From: Silvimonas sp. | Lineage (GTDB): Bacteria; Pseudomonadota; Gammaproteobacteria; Burkholderiales; Chitinibacteraceae | Assembly (NCBI GenBank): GCA_030151005.1 | Contig: JASLES010000478.1 | Span: 1 to 6,757 of the forward strand | DNA length: 6,757 nucleotides | Direction of reading: 5' to 3' | In this document: positions 1 through 5,092 of the stretch, one piece after another | Layout of the letters: each line of letters opens with the position of its first letter | Position numbering within the stretch: the first letter of the stretch is position 1 | Program-made: the position numbers and the translations under genes | The notes under the pieces: model-generated | Told to the model about the DNA's origin: nothing | The model's input: the letters and a program-made list of their open reading frames with translations, nothing else | The model's database searches: none

Positions 1-230
1 TCTACCGCAAACACGGCTTCACCCACGTGAAACGGCACGACGGCGTAGCTGTTGGTGGTAATGATCTGTGCGCCAGCAGCAATAAAATGGTCGTGTACAG
101 CCCGCACAGACTGCGGGGACTCCATCAACGCCAGCGCCGACCACTCCGGCTGGCGGAACGGCGCACCAATCCGCGCCAGCTCACGGCCCATGCCACCATC
201 CAGCAAGATGACGTCGTGCGGCTCACTCAC
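1..230 (-). CDS. Homocysteine S-methyltransferase family protein, N-terminal part (3' end outside window)
   Basis: This is a partial gene: only the first 76 codons are visible and the rest runs off the left edge. The reading frame starts at a GTG (230-228) that overlaps the ispF stop in a GTGA tetranucleotide. A GGAG sits 10 bases upstream (244-241), inside ispF. Near the N-terminus it reads ILLDGGMGRELARIG (residues 8-22), then PEWSALALME (28-37), then AGAQIITTNSY (52-62). These are the first strand and the T-T-N-S/T-Y strand of the homocysteine S-methyltransferase TIM barrel. Family members move a methyl group from S-methylmethionine, betaine or a similar donor to homocysteine, giving methionine. 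The zinc-binding cysteines lie in the C-terminal half and cannot be checked here, so the methyl donor is unknown. As last visible gene of the operon it is probably translationally coupled to ispF. Family assignment is firm; exact substrate is not. Confidence 0.85.
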   Translation of the reverse strand, partial: MSEPHDVILLDGGMGRELARIGAPFRQPEWSALALMESPQSVRAVHDHFIAAGAQIITTNSYAVVPFHVGEAVFAV

Positions 231-721
231 TGGGCGATGACTCCGTGTTCCCGGGGCAGCAACAAGCAAACGGCCTGAGCTTCGACCGATTCTGACGCGC
301 CTACCGGTCCCAGTTTTTCATAGGTCTTGGCTTTGACATTCACCTGACCTGGCGTCACGCCCAGGTCAGCCGCAATATTGGCCACCATGGCCGGAATATG
401 CGGAGCCATTTTGGGCTGCTGGATCAGGATGCTGGCATCAACATTACTGACCTGCCAGCCAGCCTCACCCACACGGCGTACGGCCTCGCGCAGCAGCACG
501 CGGCTATCGGCCCCTTTGAAGTTCGGGTCGGTATCCGGAAAATGCCGGCCAATATCACCCAGCCCGGCCGCGCCCAGCACTGCATCGGTAATGGCGTGCA
601 GCAGGGCGTCGGCATCCGAGTGGCCCAGCAGACCCAGATGGAACGGGATATCCACACCGCCCAGAATCAGCTTGCGCCCTTCTACCAGGCGGTGAACATC
701 CCAACCCTGCCCGATTCTCAT
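227..721 (-). CDS. ispF: 2-C-methyl-D-erythritol 2,4-cyclodiphosphate synthase
   Basis: IspF converts CDP-methylerythritol 2-phosphate to methylerythritol 2,4-cyclodiphosphate with release of CMP. This is a cytoplasmic step of the MEP isoprenoid pathway, and the enzyme is a homotrimer with active sites between subunits. The 164-residue length is normal for the family. The N-terminus has GWDVHRL, giving metal ligands D8 and H10. GHSDADALLH follows, with H34 and the third ligand H42, then GDIGRHFPD (55-63, with D56). The nucleotide-binding loop near the C-terminus reads KAKTYEKLGPVG. All expected catalytic and zinc residues are present at E. coli-like positions. The ATG overlaps the upstream gene's stop by four bases (ATGA, 721-718) and has an AAGG seven bases upstream. 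IspD, which acts two steps earlier, is in the same operon but separated by an msrC-like gene. Confidence 0.97.
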   Translation of the reverse strand: MRIGQGWDVHRLVEGRKLILGGVDIPFHLGLLGHSDADALLHAITDAVLGAAGLGDIGRHFPDTDPNFKGADSRVLLREAVRRVGEAGWQVSNVDASILIQQPKMAPHIPAMVANIAADLGVTPGQVNVKAKTYEKLGPVGASESVEAQAVCLLLPREHGVIAQ

Positions 722-1215
722 GCGGCCACCTTGTATGACACGCCCGTCATGACGGCCATCAGGCGCTCCAGCCAGTAGCCATCTTCGTCATCAAACGTCG
801 CCAGCTCGGTGCTGTCGACATCCAGCACGCCGGTCACTTTGCCTTCTGCGTCGTACAGCGGCACCACGACTTCCGAGCGCGAGAGTGAAGAACATGCAAT
901 ATGGCCGGGGAACGCATCGACATCCGGCACCACCAGCGTTTTGCTTTGCGCCCAGGCGCCGCCACACACACCTTTGCCATACGCAATACGCGTGCAGGCG
1001 ATCGGGCCCTGGAAGGGTCCGAGTACCAGTTGCTCGCCGACCACGCGGTAAAAGCCGATCCACAGCCAGCCAAACGTCATTTGCAGTGCCGCAGCGGTGT
1101 TGGCCATGCGGGCGATAGGGTCGTGCTCGCCTTCAAGCAAGGCCGCCAGTTGTTTTTCCAGCGACTGGTAGCGTTCTGCCTTGCTACCGCCCTCGATCAC
1201 CAGTGTTTCTGCCAT
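718..1215 (-). CDS. msrC: Free methionine-(R)-sulfoxide reductase (GAF-domain fRMsr, YebR/MsrC type)
   Basis: A 165-residue single GAF-domain protein. Enzymes of this family reduce free, not protein-bound, methionine-R-sulfoxide to methionine in the cytoplasm, using thioredoxin as reductant. The key evidence is three cysteines at 74, 84 and 108, in QGPIACTRI, GVCGGAW and HIACSS. Their 10- and 24-residue spacing is the same as the catalytic/resolving triad of E. coli YebR (84, 94, 118). The GAF core also shows WIGFYR (52-57), the VVVPL strand (116-120) and the VLDVDS strand. An AAAGGA lies 11 bases upstream of the ATG, within the last ispD codons; ispD stops 7 bases before this start, and ispF overlaps the 3' end by four bases. 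This placement implies co-expression with both MEP genes. The reaction is inferred from the conserved cysteines; the family is near certain. Confidence 0.94.
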   Translation of the reverse strand: MAETLVIEGGSKAERYQSLEKQLAALLEGEHDPIARMANTAAALQMTFGWLWIGFYRVVGEQLVLGPFQGPIACTRIAYGKGVCGGAWAQSKTLVVPDVDAFPGHIACSSLSRSEVVVPLYDAEGKVTGVLDVDSTELATFDDEDGYWLERLMAVMTGVSYKVAA

Positions 1216-1222
1216 GTGTTTC

Positions 1223-1924
1223 TTAATCCTTTGGGGTTGTTGCGCTGGCCAGGATCAGGCTGGCCAGGTGTAAATCCTGCGGGTAGGTCACCTTCAGGTT
1301 CCACGGGCTACCGTGTATCAGTTTTGGTGATTGCCCGGTTTTTTCAATGGCGCTGGCCTCATCGGTGATGTCCGGCCCCATGCCATCGACAAGCGCATCG
1401 TGCAGCGCTTGCAGGCGGAACATCTGGGGTGTTTGCGCTTGCCACAAACCATCCCGCGGGCGCGTGGCGGCAATGCGCTGGTCGGCATCGGCAGCCTTGA
1501 GCGTATCGGCCACCGGCACGGCCAGAATGCCGCCCACCGGGTCATCGGCCAATTGGCGGATCATGCCGGAGACCAGTTCCGGCGCGATGCACGGGCGCGC
1601 GGCGTCATGCACCAGCACCCAGCTTTGGGCATCGTGGCCTGCAGCACGCAACGCCTCCAGCCCGTTGCAGACCGACTCGGCGCGACTTTCGCCGCCGCAG
1701 CGCAATACCAACAGCCGCTCGAAACCGTGCCAGGCCAGTTCATCCCAGCGTGTGTCATCGGCCGAGATCACCACGGCGACCAGATCAATCTGCGGGACGG
1801 CATGCAGCGCGGCGACGGTGTGTTCCACTACGGTTTTGCCACACAAAGGCAGATATTGCTTGGGGATAGCCGCCCCCATACGGCTGCCGCTCCCGGCCGC
1901 CGGTAACAGCGCAATAATGCTCAT
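1223..1924 (-). CDS. ispD: 2-C-methyl-D-erythritol 4-phosphate cytidylyltransferase
   Basis: IspD couples CTP with methylerythritol 4-phosphate to give CDP-methylerythritol and pyrophosphate, the third step of the MEP pathway. The 233-residue length is typical. Visible motifs in order are the CTP-binding loop PAAGSGSRMG (8-17, with R15) followed by K22; GGESRAESVCNGL (77-89); VHDAARP (105-111); PVADTLK (137-143); R157; QTPQMF (164-169); TDEASAIE (187-194); and GSPWNLKVTYPQDL (205-218) with substrate-contacting K211. Nothing essential is missing. The ATG overlaps the dnaQ stop (ATGA, 1924-1921). No good Shine-Dalgarno is visible just upstream, so translation probably depends on ribosomes finishing dnaQ. 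In E. coli ispD and ispF are directly adjacent; here an fRMsr gene lies between them. Confidence 0.97.
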   Translation of the reverse strand: MSIIALLPAAGSGSRMGAAIPKQYLPLCGKTVVEHTVAALHAVPQIDLVAVVISADDTRWDELAWHGFERLLVLRCGGESRAESVCNGLEALRAAGHDAQSWVLVHDAARPCIAPELVSGMIRQLADDPVGGILAVPVADTLKAADADQRIAATRPRDGLWQAQTPQMFRLQALHDALVDGMGPDITDEASAIEKTGQSPKLIHGSPWNLKVTYPQDLHLASLILASATTPKD

Positions 1925-2655
1925 TGGGAATCAGCCGGAGCCGGGTTTTCAATGGCGCGCCACAAACACTGGCCTTTAACGATCTTGTCCAGATCATCCA
2001 GGTAGGTGGTGTGGGCGGCCAGTTCATCCGCCGAAGGCTGTAAAACGGTGAGCGGCTTGCGGGCAGCGCGGTTGGCATTGGCGCTGGCAAGGCCGGTCGG
2101 GCTGTCATCAGACTGGAAATCAATCAGCAGACTATCCTGACCGCGTGTGAGCGCCAGATAGACTTCTGCCAGCAACTCGCAGTCGATCAGCGCGCCGTGC
2201 AATACCCGGGCCGAGCGGTCCACTTCAAAGCGGTCGCACAAGGCATCCAGGCTGTTGCGCTTGCCTGGAAACTGATCCTTGGCCATCGCCAGCGTATCAA
2301 TCACGTTGGCGACGTAATCGGTAATCTTGCCGCGCCCCAACAGGCCCAGTTCTGCATTCAGAAAGCCCACGTCAAATGGTGCGTTATGAATGATCAGTTC
2401 AGAGCCATTTACAAAGGCCAGAAATTCGTCAGCAATGGCCGCAAATTTGGGTTTGTCAGACAAAAACTCGGTCGTCAGCCCGTGGACATTCAGCGCGCCT
2501 TCTTCGCTGTCGCGGCCAGGGTTGATGTACAGGTGCATGGTGTGTTCGGCCACAATTTTGCGGTCGACCATTTCCAGCGCGGCGATTTCCAGAATACGGT
2601 TGCCGTCATCGACCCGCAGACCGGTAGTTTCAGTATCAAGAATGATTTGACGCAT
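1921..2655 (-). CDS. dnaQ: DNA polymerase III epsilon subunit (3'-5' proofreading exonuclease)
   Basis: A 244-residue DEDDh exonuclease that proofreads within the replicative polymerase core, between alpha and the sliding clamp. Exo I is DTETTG (7-12; D7, E9), Exo II is HNAPFDVGFLN (D95) and Exo III is HGALIDCELLA (H153, D158), so all five catalytic residues are present. After the nuclease domain, GQDSLLIDF (172-180) occupies the position of the E. coli clamp-binding motif QTSMAF. The C-terminal tail, with DELAAH and then GQCLWRA, resembles the alpha-binding segment of E. coli epsilon; this separates it from exonuclease-only relatives such as RNase T. The start is the first ATG, 20 bases after the rnhA stop, with only a weak A/G-rich ribosome site (GATAGAAAA). 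In E. coli dnaQ and rnhA are divergent; here they run in the same direction. Confidence 0.97.
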   Translation of the reverse strand: MRQIILDTETTGLRVDDGNRILEIAALEMVDRKIVAEHTMHLYINPGRDSEEGALNVHGLTTEFLSDKPKFAAIADEFLAFVNGSELIIHNAPFDVGFLNAELGLLGRGKITDYVANVIDTLAMAKDQFPGKRNSLDALCDRFEVDRSARVLHGALIDCELLAEVYLALTRGQDSLLIDFQSDDSPTGLASANANRAARKPLTVLQPSADELAAHTTYLDDLDKIVKGQCLWRAIENPAPADSQ

Positions 2656-2675
2656 GATGGTTTTCTATCGGTTAC

Positions 2676-3119
2676 TTACAGGCGCCCGAGCACCTGATCA
2701 ACGCCACGGTTAGCCAATTGGTCCGCGCGTTCATTGAATTCGTGGCCGGCATGGCCTTTCACCCAGCGCCAGGTCACCTGATGGCGTTGCACCTGGGTGT
2801 CCAGCTCTTGCCAGAGGTCAGCGTTTTTTACCGGCTTTTTGTCAGCCGTTTTCCAGCCGTTGCGTTTCCAGCCATGAATCCAGGTTTCAATACCGTTCTT
2901 GACGTACTGTGAATCGGTAAACACCGTGACTTCGCAGGCGCGCAACAACAGCGACAAACCCTTGATCACGCCCATTAACTCCATGCGGTTGTTGGTCGTG
3001 TGTGGCTCGCCGCCAAAGAGTTCTTTTTCCTTATCGCCATAACGCAACAAAGCGCCCCAACCACCCGGGCCGGGGTTGCCCTTGCAGGCACCATCGGTAT
3101 ACATCTCTACTATGGGCAT
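2676..3119 (-). CDS. rnhA: Ribonuclease HI
   Basis: RNase HI cleaves the RNA strand of RNA-DNA hybrids, removing R-loops and helping to clear primers. The 147-residue protein has YTDGACKGNPGPGGWG at the N-terminus (D9), TTNNRMELMGVI (E47), TDSQYV (D69), the basic handle WIHGWKRNGWKTADKKPVKN (80-99) and WVKGHAGHEFNERAD (H123, D133). The four acidic residues and the histidine match E. coli D10, E48, D70, H124 and D134, offset by one. The ATG has a strong AAGGA five bases upstream (3129-3125). It is the first gene of the six-gene minus-strand operon. Only 22 bases separate its start from that of a divergent gene, so its promoter must lie inside that neighbour; I could not pick out a convincing one. 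Confidence 0.97.
   Translation of the reverse strand: MPIVEMYTDGACKGNPGPGGWGALLRYGDKEKELFGGEPHTTNNRMELMGVIKGLSLLLRACEVTVFTDSQYVKNGIETWIHGWKRNGWKTADKKPVKNADLWQELDTQVQRHQVTWRWVKGHAGHEFNERADQLANRGVDQVLGRL
3076..3103 (+). promoter_or_regulatory. Weak candidate sigma-70-type promoter for the small secreted gene
   Basis: Within the 5' end of rnhA, read on the plus strand, TTGCCC (3076-3081) is followed after 16 bases by TATACA (3098-3103), about 40 bases before the ATG at 3142. Each hexamer matches consensus at four of six bases, and the conserved final T of the -10 element is missing. It is the best candidate I see for a promoter that must lie in this stretch, but it is only a guess from consensus. 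Confidence 0.25.
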
Positions 3120-3124
3120 TCAAT

Positions 3125-3135
3125 TCCTTATGGAG
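3125..3135. promoter_or_regulatory. Two opposed ribosome-binding sites in the 22-bp rnhA / secreted-protein divergent spacer
   Basis: On the minus strand AAGGA (3129-3125) precedes the rnhA ATG by five bases. On the plus strand GGAG (3132-3135) precedes the ATG at 3142 by six bases. The two sites are two bases apart and fill most of the space between the genes. They fix the start codons of both genes and leave no room for promoters, so each transcript must begin inside the opposite coding region and the two 5' ends must be complementary over some length. Confidence 0.75.
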
Positions 3136-3141
3136 CACACA

Positions 3142-3456
3142 ATGCGTTTTGTCTTTCTGCTCACCGTCCTGGTCGCCGGCCTGACTTCTGCCGCTGCGCA
3201 AGCTGCGCCATTTTGCTTGTGGCACGCGCCTTGGGGCAAGGACATGCAGGGCAAACCGGATCGCTGGCTGAATCTGACCGTGGTGCAATACGTGGATGTC
3301 ACCGATACCGACGTCCATATCGTCTTTGGCGGTGGCAACCTGGGTAGCGGTCACGACCTGCATATTCAGGTCAAAAACCGGGACGAAGCGCAAAAAGTCC
3401 TGAAAGACCTCAACGATACCGCGAAAGCATGCGACCGGGACGAGCGCAACAACTAA
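3142..3456 (+). CDS. Small secreted protein of unknown function
   Basis: I do not recognise this 104-residue protein. The start is the ATG at 3142 because GGAG lies six bases upstream and because it yields a textbook signal peptide: MRF, a hydrophobic run at about 4-15, then SAAAQA with likely signal peptidase I cleavage after A21 or A22. The mature part is about 83 residues. It has two cysteines, C25 next to the cleavage site and C97 near the C-terminus, which could form a disulfide in the periplasm. It also has an aromatic N-terminal patch (W27, W31, W42), then alternating hydrophobic stretches that look like beta strands (WLNLTVVQYVDV, DVHIVFG, HDLHIQV) around GGGNLGSG (63-70), and a final amphipathic helix (about 80-97). 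There is no lipobox or membrane anchor. It is followed by a rho-independent terminator, so it is probably a single-gene transcript. Coding status is good; function is unknown. Confidence 0.8.
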   Translation: MRFVFLLTVLVAGLTSAAAQAAPFCLWHAPWGKDMQGKPDRWLNLTVVQYVDVTDTDVHIVFGGGNLGSGHDLHIQVKNRDEAQKVLKDLNDTAKACDRDERNN

Positions 3457-3468
3457 CCCGGCAATCGC

Positions 3469-3499
3469 AGACCGCGCTCAGGGTTTGCAGCGGTCTTTT
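3469..3499 (+). terminator. Rho-independent terminator of the small secreted gene, overlapping the 3' end of the methyltransferase gene
   Basis: AGACCGC (3469-3475) and GCGGTCT (3490-3496) form a perfect 7-bp stem with a 14-base loop, followed by three more T residues (TTTT including the end of the stem). It begins 12 bases after the TAA of the secreted protein gene. Read on the minus strand the stem is followed by GCGATTGCC rather than a T tract, so it should stop plus-strand transcription only. The right arm and part of the loop are the last codons and stop codon of the convergent methyltransferase gene. Confidence 0.7.
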
Positions 3500-4239
3500 C
3501 CGGCCTGGAAACGCATTTTGTCGATGGCGGTTGCCGGCGTACCCGAGGGTGCCGGCACGCGTTTCCATTTAGGGCCAATCGCCCGGACGCCGCGCACCCG
3601 CTTGACCACATCCAGGCAATACACACCACCGGCGGCCGGCCACCAGCGATCTCCGGCGTTTTCCAGAAAGCGGGAACGCTGCAGCCACTTTTCCTGCTGC
3701 ACCGGCAAGCTGTAGCACAGGTACTCGCCGCGCATGGATTCCAGATTCAGCAAAGACAACCAGTCTTTCAAACGCGGCAACGCAATAAACTGACCCTGCC
3801 AGGGCACGCTGTGCTGACGATGCCGCAAGCGCTTCATGCCCCATAAACTCCACGGGTTAAAACCCGTGATCAGCAAGCGCCCTTCGGGCACCAGCACGCG
3901 CTCGGCTTCGCGCAGCACCTGATGCGGGTCTTTGCAAAAATCCAGCACGTGCGGCAGCGCCAGCAAATCGATCGACTGGTTTTCAAATGGCAACAACTCC
4001 GGCACGCAGCGCACGCGCACGCCCGCTGACTGCCCGGCAATGGCGCGCCATGGCATACGGTTGTTGCGCAGGCAATCGACTTGCGGCAATTCAAGCTGCA
4101 CCGCTTTGTAGCCAAAAATATCGGCTGTGGTACGGTCAAACCAGCTTGCTTCTTCCGCCAGTACATAACTGCCTAGCGGGCTTTGCAGCCAGACGGCAAA
4201 ATAGTCGAACGTGTTTTCCACGCTGACGGGCATGTCCAT
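3478..4239 (-). CDS. Putative class I SAM-dependent methyltransferase, YafS-like
   Basis: From the ATG at 4239 this is 253 residues. The middle carries the clearest methyltransferase signature: LPFENQSIDLLALPHVLDF, then DPHQVLREAERVLVPEGRLLITGFNPWSLWGM, i.e. the motif IV and post-motif region of the Methyltransf_11 type. The expected glycine-rich SAM-binding motif I is not visible; the corresponding stretch reads FGYKAVQLELPQVDCL, so SAM binding is inferred from the fold only. The C-terminus is a basic tail. Its position between gloB and rnhA matches E. coli yafS, itself a putative methyltransferase of unknown substrate. Start choice: a TTG further out extends it by 12 residues into gloB without a ribosome site. 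The ATG at 4239 has GGGGTGA eight bases upstream; the ATG at 4233 is spaced less well. Substrate is unknown. Confidence 0.8.
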   Translation of the reverse strand: MDMPVSVENTFDYFAVWLQSPLGSYVLAEEASWFDRTTADIFGYKAVQLELPQVDCLRNNRMPWRAIAGQSAGVRVRCVPELLPFENQSIDLLALPHVLDFCKDPHQVLREAERVLVPEGRLLITGFNPWSLWGMKRLRHRQHSVPWQGQFIALPRLKDWLSLLNLESMRGEYLCYSLPVQQEKWLQRSRFLENAGDRWWPAAGGVYCLDVVKRVRGVRAIGPKWKRVPAPSGTPATAIDKMRFQAGKDRCKP

Positions 4240-4240
4240 G
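4237..4240. promoter_or_regulatory. CATG palindrome holding both divergent start codons (gloB and methyltransferase)
   Basis: The ATG of gloB (4238-4240) and the preferred ATG of the methyltransferase (4239-4237, minus strand) lie in one CATG and overlap by two bases. A second CATG (4231-4234) offers the next in-frame ATG for each gene. There is no intergenic DNA, so each promoter and leader must lie within the opposing coding region. The ribosome sites are GGGGTGA on the minus strand, inside gloB, and the weak GACGGG (4225-4230) on the plus strand, inside the methyltransferase gene. Confidence 0.6.
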
Positions 4241-4993
4241 TTCAAGATCACCCCGATTCCGATTTTTGATGACAATTATATCTGGCTTTTGCAACAGGGC
4301 ACCGATGCCGTGGCGGTCGACCCGGGCACTGCCGGGCCCTTGCTGGACTATCTCAAGGCACAGGGCCTCAATCTGATCGCCATTCTGGCCACCCATCACC
4401 ATGCCGATCATGTTGGCGGCCTGCCCGCTCTGGCCGCTGCCACACCCTGTCCGGTCTATGGGCCGGGCAGCATTGCAGGTGTGACCAATCCGGTCACAGA
4501 TGGGGATACCATCCGTCTGCTCGATCATGACTTCCGGATTATCGGCCTGCCGGGACACACGCTGGACCACATCGGCTACGTTGGCGCCGGTGGGGTGTTT
4601 TGTGGTGACACGCTGTTTGCCGCTGGCTGCGGTCGCCTTTTTGAGGGCACCCCGGCGCAAATGTTCCGTTCGCTCTCCACACTGGCGGCACTCCCCCAGG
4701 ACACGCAGGTATATTGCACCCACGAATACACGCTCTCTAACTTGCGATTTGCCCGTGTAGTCGAGCCAGATAGTGCGCCACTGGCTGCCCGCATCCTCAA
4801 CGACACCGCAAAACGCGAAATCGGCCAGCCCACTTTGCCTTCGAGCATCGGCCTGGAACTGGCCACAAACCCCTTCCTGCGCGCAACGGAACCCGCCGTC
4901 ATTGCCGCCGCACAAAGCAAAGCCCCGGCAGCCCATCAGCCTGTTGATGTTTTTGCCGCCCTGCGCCGGTGGAAGGATGAATTTCGCGGGTGA
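4238..4993 (+). CDS. gloB: Hydroxyacylglutathione hydrolase (glyoxalase II)
   Basis: GloB hydrolyses S-D-lactoylglutathione to D-lactate and glutathione, the second step of glutathione-dependent methylglyoxal detoxification in the cytoplasm. The 251-residue protein opens with the family signature PIFDDNYIW (8-16), which sets the start at the ATG at 4238; an upstream GTG (4211) would add nine uncharacteristic residues. Metallo-beta-lactamase metal ligands are complete: THHHADH (H53, H55, D57, H58), GHTLDH (H107), FCGDTLF (D124) and CTHEYT (H162). The C-terminal glyoxalase II domain carries the conserved LATNPFLR segment and ends with a W-K-D-E-F tail, as in other GloB proteins. It is divergent from the methyltransferase with overlapping start codons. 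mltD follows in the same direction after 99 bases. A weak GACGGG seven bases upstream is the only ribosome site visible. Confidence 0.96.
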   Translation: MFKITPIPIFDDNYIWLLQQGTDAVAVDPGTAGPLLDYLKAQGLNLIAILATHHHADHVGGLPALAAATPCPVYGPGSIAGVTNPVTDGDTIRLLDHDFRIIGLPGHTLDHIGYVGAGGVFCGDTLFAAGCGRLFEGTPAQMFRSLSTLAALPQDTQVYCTHEYTLSNLRFARVVEPDSAPLAARILNDTAKREIGQPTLPSSIGLELATNPFLRATEPAVIAAAQSKAPAAHQPVDVFAALRRWKDEFRG

Positions 4994-5009
4994 GCCGCCC
5001 ATCGCCCTG

Positions 5010-5022
5010 ATTTCTCAGAAAT
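5010..5022. repeat. Short inverted repeat between gloB and the mltD promoter
   Basis: ATTTCT and AGAAAT flank a single C in a perfect 13-base palindrome, six bases upstream of the candidate -35 element of mltD. With a one-base centre it cannot fold well as a terminator hairpin, and no T tract follows. It could be an operator half-site pair or chance. A second small palindrome, TTCAA-T-TTGAA (5061-5071), lies near the expected transcription start. Confidence 0.25.
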
Positions 5023-5028
5023 GCCTTG

Positions 5029-5057
5029 TTGACACTGGATGCATGCCCCGGCAACAT
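5029..5057 (+). promoter_or_regulatory. Candidate sigma-70 promoter of mltD
   Basis: A perfect TTGACA (5029-5034) is followed at the ideal 17-base spacing by CAACAT (5052-5057), which keeps the important A at position two and the AT at the end of the -10 element but matches only three of six bases. It lies in the 99-base gap between gloB and mltD and predicts a leader of about 30 bases. It suggests that mltD can be transcribed apart from gloB. Confidence 0.5.
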
Positions 5058-5092
5058 CCGTTCAATTTGAAATTAATCAGGGCCTTGGCATC

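Noticed and set aside
27..278. Plus-strand open frames at the left edge
   Set aside because: The minus strand here reads as a clear homocysteine S-methyltransferase N-terminus coupled to ispF; the plus-strand products are arginine-rich shadows.
1331..1979. Two long plus-strand open frames opposite ispD (1331-1906 and 1347-1979)
   Set aside because: ispD is complete on the minus strand with every motif in place; the plus-strand frames have no ribosome site or recognisable domain.
4240..4275. TTG start extending the methyltransferase by 12 residues
   Set aside because: It would lie within gloB, has no ribosome site, and a better-supported ATG with GGGGTGA upstream exists at 4239.
4136..5002. 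A 288-codon open frame on the minus strand opposite gloB
   Set aside because: gloB explains the region with all metal ligands. The antisense translation is low in structure, with scattered cysteines and glycines and no family resemblance.
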